Origin: Breoghania sp037026715
GTDB lineage: Bacteria > Pseudomonadota > Alphaproteobacteria > Rhizobiales > Stappiaceae
DNA: 64,000 nt
Direction of reading: 5' to 3'
Assembly: GCF_037026715.1 (NCBI RefSeq)
Contig: NZ_JBANCG010000001.1
Coordinates: 496,001-560,000 of the forward strand
Shown here: piece by piece, positions 37,619 through 47,133 of the stretch
Layout of the letters: each line of letters starts with the position of its first letter
Position numbering within the stretch: position 1 is the first letter of the stretch
Notes under the pieces: generated by a model
The model's database searches: none
The model's input: the letters and a program-made list of their open reading frames with translations, nothing else
What the model was told of the DNA's origin: nothing
Program-made: the position numbers and the translations under genes

Positions 37619-38161
37619 ATGATCGACCGCGCCGCCGACGGTGACTTTGAAATCATCACGCCGCCGGTCAATCTGCGTTCCAAGGTTCGCAAGCTCAGCC
37701 GACGCGAAGAGGCGAATTTCGATCCGGTCGCGGCGGCGGAAGCGGCGCTTGCGAAGCTCTCGGTGAATTTCAATTCCTGGATGGACCAGGAAACGGAAGC
37801 CCTGCGCGTGTGCTGGGTGGACATCCACGACCACGGTCTCGACGAAGAGCGCCGGGACACCCTTTTCCGCCATTCGCACGATATCAAGGGCCAGGCCGCG
37901 ACGCTCGGCTTTCCGCTCGCCGGCCACATTGCCGACAGCCTTTGCCGACTTCTGGAAACCGTTACCGATGTTTCGCTGGTGCCGGTGCGGCTGATCGAAC
38001 AACACATTCAGGCGATCAGGGCGATCGTGGCGGAAGATGCGCGCGACGAGAACGACATGGTCGCCAACGCGCTCGCCAAGCAGCTCACCGACGTCACCGA
38101 CGACTACATCGCCAGCATCGAGGCGGACCTGCCGCCGCGCGATGAGGCTGACGAGGACTGA
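37619..38161 (+). CDS. histidine phosphotransfer (Hpt) domain protein
   Basis: A 180-residue soluble protein with an Hpt motif HDIKGQAATLG, making His87 the likely phospho-accepting residue. The N-terminal 60 residues are extra to the domain. It should relay phosphate between a hybrid kinase and a response regulator; neither is encoded beside it. The ATG at 37619 follows GAGGA; the longer frame from 37568 is rejected. Confidence 0.82.
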   Translation: MIDRAADGDFEIITPPVNLRSKVRKLSRREEANFDPVAAAEAALAKLSVNFNSWMDQETEALRVCWVDIHDHGLDEERRDTLFRHSHDIKGQAATLGFPLAGHIADSLCRLLETVTDVSLVPVRLIEQHIQAIRAIVAEDARDENDMVANALAKQLTDVTDDYIASIEADLPPRDEADED

Positions 38162-38283
38162 GCCGGCCCTCCGGCAAGCGGACCTCGCGTTTCTGAAAAT
38201 CCCATGAATTCCGGAGCCCAGCGCATGCTCCCGATGTCATTCCCGTGTGCTTCGTGAGGATGCCGGAATGATGGATCTACGCC

Positions 38284-39453
38284 CTAATCCAGCGTCCGGC
38301 GAAAACGCGTGACAGCGATGGTCATGGCAACCAGCGTCAGGACCGTCAGCATCATCGCCGGGTGGGCGATGTCGGCCATCCCTGACCCTTTCAGCATGAT
38401 GCCGCGCACGATCCGCAGGTAATGGGTGAGCGGCAGCGCCTCGCCGACCCATTGCGCCCACACCGGCATGCCCGCGAAGGGGAACATGAAGCCCGACAGC
38501 AGGATGTTGGGCAGGAAAAACATGAAGCTCATCTGGATCGCCTGAAGTTGGTTCTGCGCCAGCGTGGAGAAGGTGTAGCCGATCGACAGGTTCGTCGTGA
38601 TGAACAGCATAGACAAACCCGACAGCAGCAGCAGGCTTCCCTCCACCGGGACATCGAAGATCACATAGCCGGCGATGAAGATGAGGGCGGCCTGCAGGAA
38701 GCCGACGAGGATGTATGGCGCGATCTTGCCGAGCATCACCTCCAGCGGGCGGATCGGCATGGAGAGCAGGTTTTCCATGGTGCCGCGTTCGATCTCGCGG
38801 GTGACCGAGAGCGCGGTGAAGATCAGCATCGTCATGGTGAGGATGGTGCCGAGAATGCCCGGGACGATGTTGAGCCGCGTCACGCCGGCCGGATTGTAGC
38901 GCCGGTGCTGGCGGATCTCGAAGGGGGCTGATGTCTGCGCCATCTGGATGCCATGGAGCCCGGCGAGCGCGCTGGATACGACGCCGGAGAGGGCGCCCAG
39001 GGCGGTGCCGGAGGCGACGGGATCGGTGGCATCGGCGGCGATCAGCAGCGCAGGCGTCTCGCCCCGGCGCAAGGCCCGCTCGAAGCCTGCGGGGATCTCC
39101 ACGACGAACTGCACGGAGCCTGCCCGCAGCCAGTGATCCACCTGGTTTTCGGTTTGCGCGATCCGGGTGATGGAGAAGTAGGAGGTGTTCTTCAGCGCGG
39201 CGACGATGGCGCGCGAAACGTCTGTGTTTTCCTGCGCGAGGACGGCTGTCGGCAGGTTCTTCGGCTGGGTGTTGATGGCGAAGCCGAAGAGAAGCAGCTG
39301 CATCAGCGGGATGAAGATCATCGTCGCGAATGTCACCCGGTCGCGGCGAAGCTGCAGGAATTCCTTGATGAACATCGCCCAGAAGCGCGCAAGACCGGGG
39401 ACGCGCCGTCGCCGCCTTGCCGTCCGGGGTGCGGGGGACGGGTTCACGCTCAT
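38284..39453 (-). CDS. ABC-2 type transporter permease
   Basis: A 389-residue ABC-2 permease of the YbhR/YhhJ type, with one N-terminal membrane segment, a large external loop (about residues 55-180) and five C-terminal segments. The ATG at 39453 overlaps the ATPase stop as ATGA. It is the last gene of the TetR-HlyD-ATPase-permease operon, which resembles E. coli cecR-ybhGFSR but has only one permease, so it probably works as a homodimer in drug or toxicant export. Confidence 0.9.
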   Translation of the reverse strand: MSVNPSPAPRTARRRRRVPGLARFWAMFIKEFLQLRRDRVTFATMIFIPLMQLLLFGFAINTQPKNLPTAVLAQENTDVSRAIVAALKNTSYFSITRIAQTENQVDHWLRAGSVQFVVEIPAGFERALRRGETPALLIAADATDPVASGTALGALSGVVSSALAGLHGIQMAQTSAPFEIRQHRRYNPAGVTRLNIVPGILGTILTMTMLIFTALSVTREIERGTMENLLSMPIRPLEVMLGKIAPYILVGFLQAALIFIAGYVIFDVPVEGSLLLLSGLSMLFITTNLSIGYTFSTLAQNQLQAIQMSFMFFLPNILLSGFMFPFAGMPVWAQWVGEALPLTHYLRIVRGIMLKGSGMADIAHPAMMLTVLTLVAMTIAVTRFRRTLD

Positions 39454-40382
39454 CCGAAATTGTCCTGCGAGCGGCTCATCAGATCGATGAACACGTCCTC
39501 CAGCGTCGCGTCCGACGAAGTCCACGTGTAGCGGGTGTCGTCGCGCCAGGGGGCGATGGCGGCTTCCAGCGCGGCATGATCGCGCCCGGCGACGTGCAGA
39601 GACGCGCCAAAGGGGGCGACCATGTCGATCCCCTCGGCCGCCAGCAGCTTGTCGGCCAGTTCGTGCAGGTCGGGGCCCGAGACGGTCCAGGTCTCAAGGT
39701 TCGCCGAGGCGATGACCTCTTCCACCGTTCCGCGTGCCAGCAGGGTACCGTAGGCGATGTAGGCGATCTCGTGACAGCGCTCGGCCTCGTCCATGTAATG
39801 GGTGGAGACCAGCACCGTCAGCCCGTCGGCGGCAAGGCCGTGGATCTCGTTCCAGAAGTCGCGCCGCGCCTTGGGGTCGACACCGGCGGTGGGCTCGTCG
39901 AGCAGCAGCAGGTCGGGCGAGGGCAGGGTGCAGGCGCCCAGCGCCAGCCGCTGCTTCCAGCCGCCAGAAAGCTCGCCGGCAAGCTGTTCCTCACGGCCCG
40001 CGAGCCCCAACCGCCCGATCGCCTCGCGCGCGTGCCGCCTAGCGTCGGGAAGGCCATAAAGCCTTGCCACGAATTCGAGGTTCTCGCGGATCGAAAGGTC
40101 CTGATAGAGCGAGAACTTCTGGGTCATGTAGCCGACGCGCGGCTTGATCTTGTCGCTCTCGGTCAGAATGTCATAGCCGAGACAGGTGCCGCGACCGGCA
40201 TCGGGGGTGAGAAGCCCGCACAGCATGCGGATGGTGGTGGTCTTGCCCGACCCGTTCGGCCCCAGAAAGCCGTAGATCTGACCGCGCTCCACACGCATCG
40301 AGAGGTCCTTGACGACTGTCTTGTCGCCGAAGGATTTCGTAAGACCTTCCACCTCGATGGCGATTTCGGGAGCGGCGGTCAT
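39450..40382 (-). CDS. ABC transporter ATP-binding protein
   Basis: A 310-residue single ATPase with Walker A GPNGSGKTT (residues 41-49), signature LSGGWKQR and Walker B LLLLDEPTAGVD. The extra C-terminal 80 residues are a DUF4162-like tail. E. coli YbhF carries two ATPase domains in one chain; here there is one. It is coupled to the permease by an ATGA overlap and separated from the HlyD gene by about 200 bases that hold a palindromic repeat. Confidence 0.92.
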   Translation of the reverse strand: MTAAPEIAIEVEGLTKSFGDKTVVKDLSMRVERGQIYGFLGPNGSGKTTTIRMLCGLLTPDAGRGTCLGYDILTESDKIKPRVGYMTQKFSLYQDLSIRENLEFVARLYGLPDARRHAREAIGRLGLAGREEQLAGELSGGWKQRLALGACTLPSPDLLLLDEPTAGVDPKARRDFWNEIHGLAADGLTVLVSTHYMDEAERCHEIAYIAYGTLLARGTVEEVIASANLETWTVSGPDLHELADKLLAAEGIDMVAPFGASLHVAGRDHAALEAAIAPWRDDTRYTWTSSDATLEDVFIDLMSRSQDNFG

Positions 40383-40411
40383 GATGCGCTTCCCGGAATG
40401 TGCTGCTTGCG

Positions 40412-40549
40412 CCCTTCTCCCCCCGTGTGGAGGAGATGTCGGCGCAGCCGACAGAGGGGGGCAGGCGGCAGGCTCGGAGCAAGCGGCTTACCCCCCTCTG
40501 TCACGCGACGGCGTGACATCTCCCCCGCAAGGGGGGAGAGGGCAGCAAG
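40412..40549. repeat. palindromic repeat, copy 1 (inside the export operon)
   Basis: A compound palindrome of about 138 bases. Outer CTCC/GGAG-type arms enclose a left hairpin GTCGGC-GCA-GCCGAC (40438-40452), a centre (40464-40490) and a right hairpin GTCACGC-GACG-GCGTGAC (40500-40517). It shares its centre with the copy at 58727, but the two inner hairpins are exchanged. It lies between the HlyD and ATPase genes. Confidence 0.85.
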
Positions 40550-40584
40550 GTGCCGGTGCGCGGACAATCCGCTGACGCGGTTCC

Positions 40585-41559
40585 TCATGATCCCGCCTCC
40601 GGCACAACGCTTACAGGCTGGCCGACACGCAGCGCCTCCGGCTTTTCCGGCACAGCCTCTATGCGGAAAACGAGCTTGGCGCGTTCTTCCAGCGAATAGA
40701 TGACAGGGGGCGTGTATTCGGCCTCCTCGGCGATGAAATCGATCGTCGCCTTTCCCGCAGTGCAGCCGTCGCAGGTCACCTTGATCGTGTCGCCGACATG
40801 AAGGCGCGGCAGCACGGCTTCGGGCACGAAGAAGCGGACCTTGAGAGCGGACGGCGGCAACAACGCGACCACCGGATTGCCGGCGCTCACCACTTCGCCC
40901 GCGCGGTAGTAGACCTCCTGGATCGTGCCGGTGGCCGGGGCGGTAACCGCGTGCTTGCCAGCCTGCAGGCGCATCTGTTCGAGATTGGCTCTCGCCTCGG
41001 CAAGCGCCTCCTCGGCCCTTTTCAGATCGGGCTCGCGGGCGGGCAGGCGGGCGACGGCGATCTGGTGGCGGACCTGCTCAAGCTCGGCCGTATCCCGGTC
41101 GTAGGCGGCGCGCGCCTGATCGAGAACCGAGACGGCGGCGGTGCCCTTGGCGGCAAGGGTTTTTGCTCGCTCGTATTCGAGCCGAGATTCCTCAAGTGCC
41201 GCCTTGGCGGCCTTCTCCTGCGCGAGAAGCACGTCGATTTCCTCCGGCCGCTGCCGAGAGGCGTTGGCGGCGTCAAGCTGAGCGGCGGCCTGCGCAACGG
41301 CGGCTTCGGCCACCCGCACCTGCGCGGCCGCGACGTCACTCTCCACGGTGAAAAGCGCGCCTCCCTTCTCGATGCGATCGCCGCGCGCGACCGACAGGTG
41401 GGTGAGCCGTCCCGTCACCTCGGGTCCGATGAACAGGCTGTCGGCCTCCACCCAGCCCTGCCAGGCGGCGGGCGCCTCGGCGGGGCGCAGGACGAACCAC
41501 CAGTATCCGGCGCCGATGGCCGCCACGATCGCGAGCAGGAGGGGAACGGTGCGTTTCAT
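40585..41559 (-). CDS. HlyD-family membrane fusion protein (YbhG-like)
   Basis: A 324-residue periplasmic adaptor with one N-terminal membrane segment (residues 4-25), a biotinyl-lipoyl-like domain split by a long coiled-coil hairpin rich in Ala/Glu (about residues 75-195), and a beta-barrel region. It should link the ABC permease to an outer-membrane channel, which is not encoded here. Its ATG overlaps the TetR stop (ATGA). Confidence 0.92.
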   Translation of the reverse strand: MKRTVPLLLAIVAAIGAGYWWFVLRPAEAPAAWQGWVEADSLFIGPEVTGRLTHLSVARGDRIEKGGALFTVESDVAAAQVRVAEAAVAQAAAQLDAANASRQRPEEIDVLLAQEKAAKAALEESRLEYERAKTLAAKGTAAVSVLDQARAAYDRDTAELEQVRHQIAVARLPAREPDLKRAEEALAEARANLEQMRLQAGKHAVTAPATGTIQEVYYRAGEVVSAGNPVVALLPPSALKVRFFVPEAVLPRLHVGDTIKVTCDGCTAGKATIDFIAEEAEYTPPVIYSLEERAKLVFRIEAVPEKPEALRVGQPVSVVPEAGS

Positions 41560-42287
41560 CGGGGATCACCGCCTGTGTCGGAGAGGGGGCGGGCCGCGCG
41601 ATCCGGATTGATCACAAGCGCGCGGAAGGCGGCGAGCATCTCTTCCACATCGAGATGCTGCTGCTTTTCAAAAAGCGCATCCCAGATCACGCTCATCAGC
41701 AGCGGTGCCATGACCAGCTGGGGAAAGCGGGCAAGGGCGTCGCTCGTCAACTCGCCACTAGCTTGCGCGCGCCGGGCGACCTTGGAAAAGACCTCCAGCC
41801 CGTGCGAGACGATATCGTGATAGTAGAATTCGGCGACGGCCGGAAAGCGCGCGCCTTCCTGCAGCAGCAGGCGCAACAGGTGTTTGCGGCGGGTGCTCAG
41901 GATTTCCCGGAAGAAGATCTCGTGAATGCGGCGCAGGACCTCCTCCACCGAAAGATCCGGCAGCGCCGCGACCGCGCGGATGCCTCCCAGAACCGGCAGC
42001 GCCGCCTCGCGCAGCAGGTCCACGAAAAGGCTCTCCTTGTCGGGGAAGTAGAGATAGATCGTGCCCTTGGCGATGCCGGCCCGCCTGGCGACATCCTCCA
42101 GCCGGGTCTGGGCAAAGCCGTTTTCCGCGAAAGCATCGAAGGCGGCATGGAGGATCTCCTGCCGGCGCTGTTCGGCGCGGCTCTCCTTGTCCGCCTGCTG
42201 CCGGCCGCCTTTCCCGCCCGCTCCAGCGGCTTTTCGGACAGGCCCTTTCGTATCGCGTTCGGGGGCTTGCGGGGGCGTTCTGGCCAA
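41556..42287 (-). CDS. TetR/AcrR family transcriptional regulator
   Basis: A 243-residue repressor. The helix-turn-helix is at about residues 55-80 (LEDVARRAGIAKGTIYLYF), after a basic low-complexity leader of about 38 residues. It is the first gene of the export operon and probably represses it. Two TGAC-N6-GTCA sites lie just upstream. The gene order matches cecR-ybhG of E. coli, which responds to cefoperazone and chloramphenicol; the inducer here is unknown. Confidence 0.92.
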   Translation of the reverse strand: MARTPPQAPERDTKGPVRKAAGAGGKGGRQQADKESRAEQRRQEILHAAFDAFAENGFAQTRLEDVARRAGIAKGTIYLYFPDKESLFVDLLREAALPVLGGIRAVAALPDLSVEEVLRRIHEIFFREILSTRRKHLLRLLLQEGARFPAVAEFYYHDIVSHGLEVFSKVARRAQASGELTSDALARFPQLVMAPLLMSVIWDALFEKQQHLDVEEMLAAFRALVINPDRAARPLSDTGGDPR

Positions 42288-42383
42288 CGGACTTCCTTTC
42301 AGCTCTCATGCGCGGTCGCTCGTTCCGTTTCGGCGTGTGCCCCCGTGGAACCCCGAAGGCGGCGTGAAGCCGGGGAAATACCG

Positions 42384-42405
42384 AAACTGACCGGCCGGTC
42401 AGTTT
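42384..42405. promoter_or_regulatory. TetR-type operator, perfect 22-bp palindrome
   Basis: Core TGACCGGCCGGTCA flanked by AAAC and GTTT on the two sides, perfectly symmetric. It begins 97 bases upstream of the tetR start and is the likely autoregulatory site. Confidence 0.7.
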
Positions 42406-42441
42406 AAGCATACGCGCACGGCGGTTCTTGCGCAATGAAAA

Positions 42442-42455
42442 TGACTGGCTGGTCA
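42442..42455. promoter_or_regulatory. second TetR-type operator half-pair
   Basis: TGACTGGCTGGTCA shares the TGAC-N6-GTCA frame with the perfect palindrome 54 bases away, close to five helical turns. Confidence 0.5.
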
Positions 42456-42890
42456 GTCAGTGGTTCTATGAACCAAGCGCGGACAGGCAGGATGAGAGGT
42501 GAGAGGCCGGTTCCCGGGATGGGAGAAGAGAGCCTTGCCGACGGGATGGCAGGTTAGGGGGCGCGCTCTCTCCGTCGTCATCCTCCGGCTTTGTCCGGGG
42601 GATCCACTTATTGCTCGTCGCACGCGGCGGCCGGCAGGATGGGAGGTGAGGAGGCGGCTGGCGGGACGGTTAGCAGGGAGCCTTATGGCGAGATGGGGCG
42701 AGGAGCCGGCAGTCGGGACAGCTGGCGCGCCTGTTACGGGCGCTACGGTTCGTGTCGGCGATGGGATGAGGGCGCGGCGGGCTATGGGGCGTGCGGACAC
42801 GATAGCTGCGGGGCGTGCGGCGCTATCGCCCGGGCGAGGACGCGCGCCCGTGACGATTTTGGCTTTGGAGCCCCGGCCGATGCCCGTTAA
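42456..42890. other. gene-free interval with a hairpin repeat
   Basis: About 435 bases without a supported gene. It contains a hairpin at 42580-42603 (ATCCTCCGG/CCGGGGGAT, one mismatch) of a type common in alphaproteobacterial intergenic DNA. The rest is GC-rich with repeated GGGAGG-like words and open frames that resemble nothing. Confidence 0.5.
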
Positions 42891-43877
42891 TCAACGGTTG
42901 CCCGAAGGCTGGAGGTGCTCTTGAAAGAAGGCGGAGACAGCCGAGTTCAAGCGCTCATGGAAAGCGGCGCGATCAAAGCCGTTCGGGTCGGTGCAGATTT
43001 CCGAAAGAGAGGCCCGCATCGCTTCGGGGCAAACGGCCAGAAACGCGAAATGCCTGGAACCCGGAACGACATGGAACACGGTGCCGGCCGGCAGGTTGGC
43101 GGCAATGGCATCCACTTCTTTCGGTGAGACGCCGTCGCCGCCTTCTTGCGATCGCCACAGCTGCACGGGGGCGGATATGCCGCTCAGCGTGCGGGCGGAG
43201 GGGAAGACGCTAGCCAGCGGATCGGCGATCACGAAGGCTTTGATCCGTTGGTCGTGAACCCATGGGCCGGTGGGTGCCTGGGCGGGGTCGACAAGAGCAC
43301 AGCTTTTGCCGGTCGGGTCGTCGCAATGCGTCCGCATCGCCTTGAAATCCGGCTCCGCGCCGGCGAGCACAAGACCGGTGTAGCCGCCGCGCGAGAATCC
43401 GAAGAAGCCGATTTTCTGCCGGTCGATCATTGTCGCATCCGGCGCCTCGGTCAGCATGAAATCGATAAGGCGGCGGATATCCTCAGGACGGTCGACGAGG
43501 GCGGTCAGGCTGTTCGCCCGCGCCGGATCGAAGGTCAGGGCGTTGTCGTCGGGATGGTTGAGGGCGGCGACGATGAAGCCGGCATCGGCAAGAGCCGCCG
43601 CCGTGTCGCGGTGGCTGAGATAAGTCCCGCCGTACCCGTGCGACAGGACGATCAGCGGATGCTTGCCGCCCTTAACCGGACAGTCCCGAACAGCATTTAG
43701 AACGAAGGGGCCGAGCTTCACCTCACCCGGGGCGCGGTCGCAGGGCGACCATTGCAGCACCTTCATCGCCGGTCCCGCAGTGTCGGCCGGAACCTCAAGG
43801 CTCCTCAGGCCGGCGGCATGCACCGTGCCTGCGCAAAGGAGCAGACCGGAGACACAAAGCGATTTCCAGATTGCCAT
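42891..43877 (-). CDS. secreted alpha/beta hydrolase (dienelactone/PAF-acetylhydrolase-like)
   Basis: A 328-residue exported alpha/beta hydrolase. The signal peptide covers residues 1-22 (VHAAG). The nucleophile elbow is GFSRGG, with SHGYGG as oxyanion region and a late GSRHFAF histidine. Several Cys may form disulfides, as in related predicted dienelactone hydrolases. It lies downstream of the hmu operon with 121 bases between, so a functional link is possible but not shown. Confidence 0.85.
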   Translation of the reverse strand: MAIWKSLCVSGLLLCAGTVHAAGLRSLEVPADTAGPAMKVLQWSPCDRAPGEVKLGPFVLNAVRDCPVKGGKHPLIVLSHGYGGTYLSHRDTAAALADAGFIVAALNHPDDNALTFDPARANSLTALVDRPEDIRRLIDFMLTEAPDATMIDRQKIGFFGFSRGGYTGLVLAGAEPDFKAMRTHCDDPTGKSCALVDPAQAPTGPWVHDQRIKAFVIADPLASVFPSARTLSGISAPVQLWRSQEGGDGVSPKEVDAIAANLPAGTVFHVVPGSRHFAFLAVCPEAMRASLSEICTDPNGFDRAAFHERLNSAVSAFFQEHLQPSGNR

Positions 43878-43998
43878 CTCGGGTCTCTCTCGACACGTGA
43901 AATGAGATCAATGGGGTTTCCGATGATCTCATAACGACGCGTCAGCGCCGCGACAAGGCGCTCTGGGCCTTCCCAATCGCGTCCAGGGCCGATTGGTG

Positions 43999-44769
43999 CT
44001 ACCGGGCTTGCGCCATCGCGGGCCAGCGCTTCGCGATCATCGCCTCGTTCAGGCCGTAGACGGAGCGGAGCAGGTCTGGTGCGACGATCGCGTGCGCGTC
44101 GTCTCCTGCGGCCACCACCCGCCCGCGCTGCAGCACGATCAGCCGATCGGCGTAGGAGGCGGCGAGTTCCAGATCGTGAAGCACCACAACGACCCCGCCG
44201 CCGCGACGTGCAAAGTCCGTCGCGATTTCCAGCACGTCGATCTGGTGGCGGATATCGAGGCTGGATGTGGGCTCGTCGAGGAAGAGGTAGCGCGGGCCGT
44301 CGGCGGTCACCGGCTCCCAGACCTGGGTCAGGACACGGGCCAGATGAACTCGCTGCTGTTCGCCGCCCGACAGCGTCTGGTAGAGCCGGCCGGAAAAGCC
44401 GCCCATGCCGACCAGATCCAGCGCTTCGCAAACGATTCGGCGCTCCGAGGGGCGCCGCCGCCCAGCCCTCAGCCCCAGTTCCACCACTTCGGAAACGGTG
44501 AATGGAAACGAGAGTGCGGAGGCTTGCGGCAACACGGCGCGACGGAGCGCGAGGTCTTCCGCCGAAAAACTGTCGAGCGGCCTGCCATGAAACAGGACCG
44601 TGCCGCTGCCGGGGCGGATTTCGCCCGTGAGGCACTTGAGGGCGGTGGATTTTCCCGCACCGTTGGGGCCGATCAGCACCGTGACATTTCCCGGGGGGGC
44701 TTCCAGGGAGACGTCGTCAAGAATGCGGGCACGGCCGATGCTGAAGGAGATGTCTGTGGCTGCGATCAT
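43999..44769 (-). CDS. hmuV: heme ABC transporter ATP-binding protein
   Basis: A 256-residue cytoplasmic ATPase of the heme/cobalamin/siderophore importer class. Walker A is GPNGAGKST (residues 34-42), the signature LSGGEQQRV and Walker B YLFLDEPTSSLD are present. It energises HmuU and is the last gene of the hmuP-hmuT-hmuU-hmuV unit, starting 10 bases after hmuU. Confidence 0.94.
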   Translation of the reverse strand: MIAATDISFSIGRARILDDVSLEAPPGNVTVLIGPNGAGKSTALKCLTGEIRPGSGTVLFHGRPLDSFSAEDLALRRAVLPQASALSFPFTVSEVVELGLRAGRRRPSERRIVCEALDLVGMGGFSGRLYQTLSGGEQQRVHLARVLTQVWEPVTADGPRYLFLDEPTSSLDIRHQIDVLEIATDFARRGGGVVVVLHDLELAASYADRLIVLQRGRVVAAGDDAHAIVAPDLLRSVYGLNEAMIAKRWPAMAQAR

Positions 44770-44779
44770 CGTGTGGCTC

Positions 44780-45874
44780 CTAGATGTCGATGACCGAACG
44801 GCGGCGCAGCAGGATCGAGATGAAGACCGGCGCGCCGATGACGGCGGTGATGATGCCGATGGGAAGTTCGGCGGGAGCGACGATGAGGCGGCTGAGGATA
44901 TCGGCGAAGATCAGCAGGGTGGCACCGAGGAGTGCGGACGCCGGCAGCAGCAGACGGTTGTCCGCCCCCAGTACGAGGCGCAGCACGTGCGGAACCACAA
45001 TGCCGACGAAGCCGATCACGCCCGCGCCCGCTACCGCCGCTCCCGTGGAGGCTGCCGTCAGCACCACGATCCAGCGCTTCAGCCGTTGAGGCGAAAAGCC
45101 CAGGTGATAGGCCTCCGCCTCGCCGAGCAGAAGCGCGTTGAGACCGTTGCCGATGAAGGGGATGGCGAAAAGGGTGATGAGGAAGAAGGGCAGCATGCCG
45201 GCGATCCGCACCCAGGTGGCGCCGCCGAGCGAGCCCATGTTCCAGAACGTGAAGTCGCGCAATTCGGTGTCGTTGCTGTGAAAGACGATGAGGCCTGTCA
45301 GCGCCATGGCGAGCGCAGCGAACGCGATGCCGGCCAGCAGCATCGTTGCGACCGATGTACGGCCGGCACGGGTTGCGACGCCATAGAGGGCCACGGTGAC
45401 AACGAGGCTGCCGAGGAACGCGGAAACGGGAAGCAGATGCGGTCCAAGCCAGGCGACCACACTGAGGCCCGCTCCACCGATCAGCACGATGGAGGTGACG
45501 GCGGCCAGCGCCGCGCCCGCCGAAATGCCGATCAGCCCCGGGTCAGCCAGCGGATTGCGGAAAAGGCCCTGCATCATCGCGCCCGACAGCGCCAGCCCGG
45601 ACCCGACGAGCATGCCCATGACGGTGCGCGGCAGGCGGATGTCGAACAGGATGACGCGATCGCGCAGGGTTGCGCCCGTCTCCAGGCCGAGCGCGTCGCC
45701 GATGGCGTTGAGGGCGCCGGAGACGGAGACCTCCGTCGCCCCGATCGTCGAGGAGGCGGCGATGGCGACGAGAAGCAGGACGACGAGAACCGGGATGGTT
45801 ACCCGTCGCAGCCATGCCCGCCTGTCCTCCGCCGTGGTCCCGCCTGCGGTTGTGTCCGGAATTGCGATCGCCAT
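44780..45874 (-). CDS. hmuU: heme ABC transporter permease
   Basis: A 364-residue FecCD/BtuC-type permease with about 10 membrane segments and the conserved RLPRTVMGMLVGSGLALSGA and GVIGFVGIVVPH motifs. The ATG at 45874 has GGGAGA upstream. It forms the inner-membrane channel for heme with HmuV, receiving it from HmuT. Confidence 0.94.
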   Translation of the reverse strand: MAIAIPDTTAGGTTAEDRRAWLRRVTIPVLVVLLLVAIAASSTIGATEVSVSGALNAIGDALGLETGATLRDRVILFDIRLPRTVMGMLVGSGLALSGAMMQGLFRNPLADPGLIGISAGAALAAVTSIVLIGGAGLSVVAWLGPHLLPVSAFLGSLVVTVALYGVATRAGRTSVATMLLAGIAFAALAMALTGLIVFHSNDTELRDFTFWNMGSLGGATWVRIAGMLPFFLITLFAIPFIGNGLNALLLGEAEAYHLGFSPQRLKRWIVVLTAASTGAAVAGAGVIGFVGIVVPHVLRLVLGADNRLLLPASALLGATLLIFADILSRLIVAPAELPIGIITAVIGAPVFISILLRRRSVIDI

Positions 45875-45894
45875 CCCCGTTCTCCCTTGAGCCC

Positions 45895-46773
45895 TCACTC
45901 GGGGATCGTGCCGATGTGGCGCGCCAACTCGCGGATGGCCGCGGCCGTGTGCGGACCGAAGCCGAGCAGCGTCTGTCCGTCCATCGCGATGATCCGGTCG
46001 TTCTTGCCGGCCGGCGTCAGTTCCATGCCGGGAAGCGCGCGAATGTCGGCGCTGGGGTCCATGCCCGGCCGTTTCATCGCGACGATGTAGGCGGGCGCGG
46101 CAGCGACGAGGGCTTCCGCATTGATCGGCTTGTAGCCCTCGAAGGACGCGAGCACATTGTGTCCGCCGGCCATGGTGATGACCGCATCGGCTGCGGAGTT
46201 GGAACCGGCCGCCAGCATGCGACCGCTGCCGACCGACAGCAGGAACAGCACGCCGGGCTTCTCGGTCGTGTCTGCGACGGCCTTGGCGGTCGCGTCGAAA
46301 TCGGCGGAGACCTTGGCTTTCAGCGCTTCCGCGCGTTTGGGTACGCCGAGCGCCTTGCCGACCACTGTGATCTTGTCGAGCACGCCCTGCGCGCTGTGAT
46401 GTTCCGGCACTTCGATAAAGGGTACGGCACTCGCCTTGAGCACGTCGACGGCCGGTTGCGGGCCTGATCCCTCTATGGCGAGAATCAGGTCCGGATCGAG
46501 GCCAAGGACGCCCTCGGCTGCGAGCTGGCGCATGTAGCCGACATTCGGCAGCTTTGTCGCCTCCTGCGGATAGATGCTCGTGGTGTCGACCGCGACCAGG
46601 CGGTCCTGCTGATCGAGCGCATAGACGATTTCGGTCACCGAGCCGCCGATGGAGACAATGCGCGCGGGTGCTTCGGGAGCGGCGTGCGCGGCCGGGAAGG
46701 CGGAAAGGCAGAGGCAGGCGGCTGCTGCCAGGAAGGTACGGCGCGCATGCGGGCGCGGGCGAGATGCGATCAT
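45895..46773 (-). CDS. hmuT: heme-binding periplasmic protein
   Basis: A 292-residue periplasmic binding protein of the hemin-binding class. The signal peptide region is residues 1-31 (RRTFLAAAACL...AHAA). VSIGGSVTEIVYALDQ is the family opening, with a likely heme-ligand Tyr in GYMRQL. The start at 46773 rejects an extension toward hmuP. It delivers heme to HmuUV. Confidence 0.94.
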   Translation of the reverse strand: MIASRPRPHARRTFLAAAACLCLSAFPAAHAAPEAPARIVSIGGSVTEIVYALDQQDRLVAVDTTSIYPQEATKLPNVGYMRQLAAEGVLGLDPDLILAIEGSGPQPAVDVLKASAVPFIEVPEHHSAQGVLDKITVVGKALGVPKRAEALKAKVSADFDATAKAVADTTEKPGVLFLLSVGSGRMLAAGSNSAADAVITMAGGHNVLASFEGYKPINAEALVAAAPAYIVAMKRPGMDPSADIRALPGMELTPAGKNDRIIAMDGQTLLGFGPHTAAAIRELARHIGTIPE

Positions 46774-46844
46774 TGTCCCACTCTCGTTATCGGGATGCCG
46801 GGATCGGGATGGCAGGTTCGGGATGCCAGAGGCTGAATAGAGGG

Positions 46845-47036
46845 TCACTTCGTCAGGATGAGCTTGTTCAGCCGGGTGATCGTCAGCCGGTAGCAGGCAT
46901 CGCCGTGCATGATCCGCAGTTCCCGCTCGCCCTTGAACAACGTGTCGCTGTCCAGCGTGCGCGGCTCTTGCGCGCTCTGCCCTGACCGCTTGATCGCGGG
47001 CGCGTCGATATCGGCGGCCGGTGAAGGCTGATTCAT
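46845..47036 (-). CDS. hmuP: hemin uptake protein HmuP
   Basis: A 63-residue protein of the HemP/HmuP family, with the characteristic LDSDTLFKGERELRIMHGD and a C-terminal YRLTITRLNKLILTK. HmuP is known in Bradyrhizobium and Sinorhizobium as a co-activator needed for heme receptor expression. It is the first gene of the minus-strand hmu unit and faces the receptor gene. Confidence 0.92.
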   Translation of the reverse strand: MNQPSPAADIDAPAIKRSGQSAQEPRTLDSDTLFKGERELRIMHGDACYRLTITRLNKLILTK

Positions 47037-47133
47037 GATCGCGTCTCCATAGCTGGATGAGCTGGATGCGAAGTTTCCCATCGGCAGAAAACGATCGGGA
47101 CGTTCCATACCTCTTGCTGCTCCACGTCTTGGA

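Noticed and set aside
42499..42924. 141-residue plus-strand frame
   Set aside because: Low-complexity Gly/Arg-rich translation, overlapping the end of the hydrolase gene and containing a hairpin repeat.
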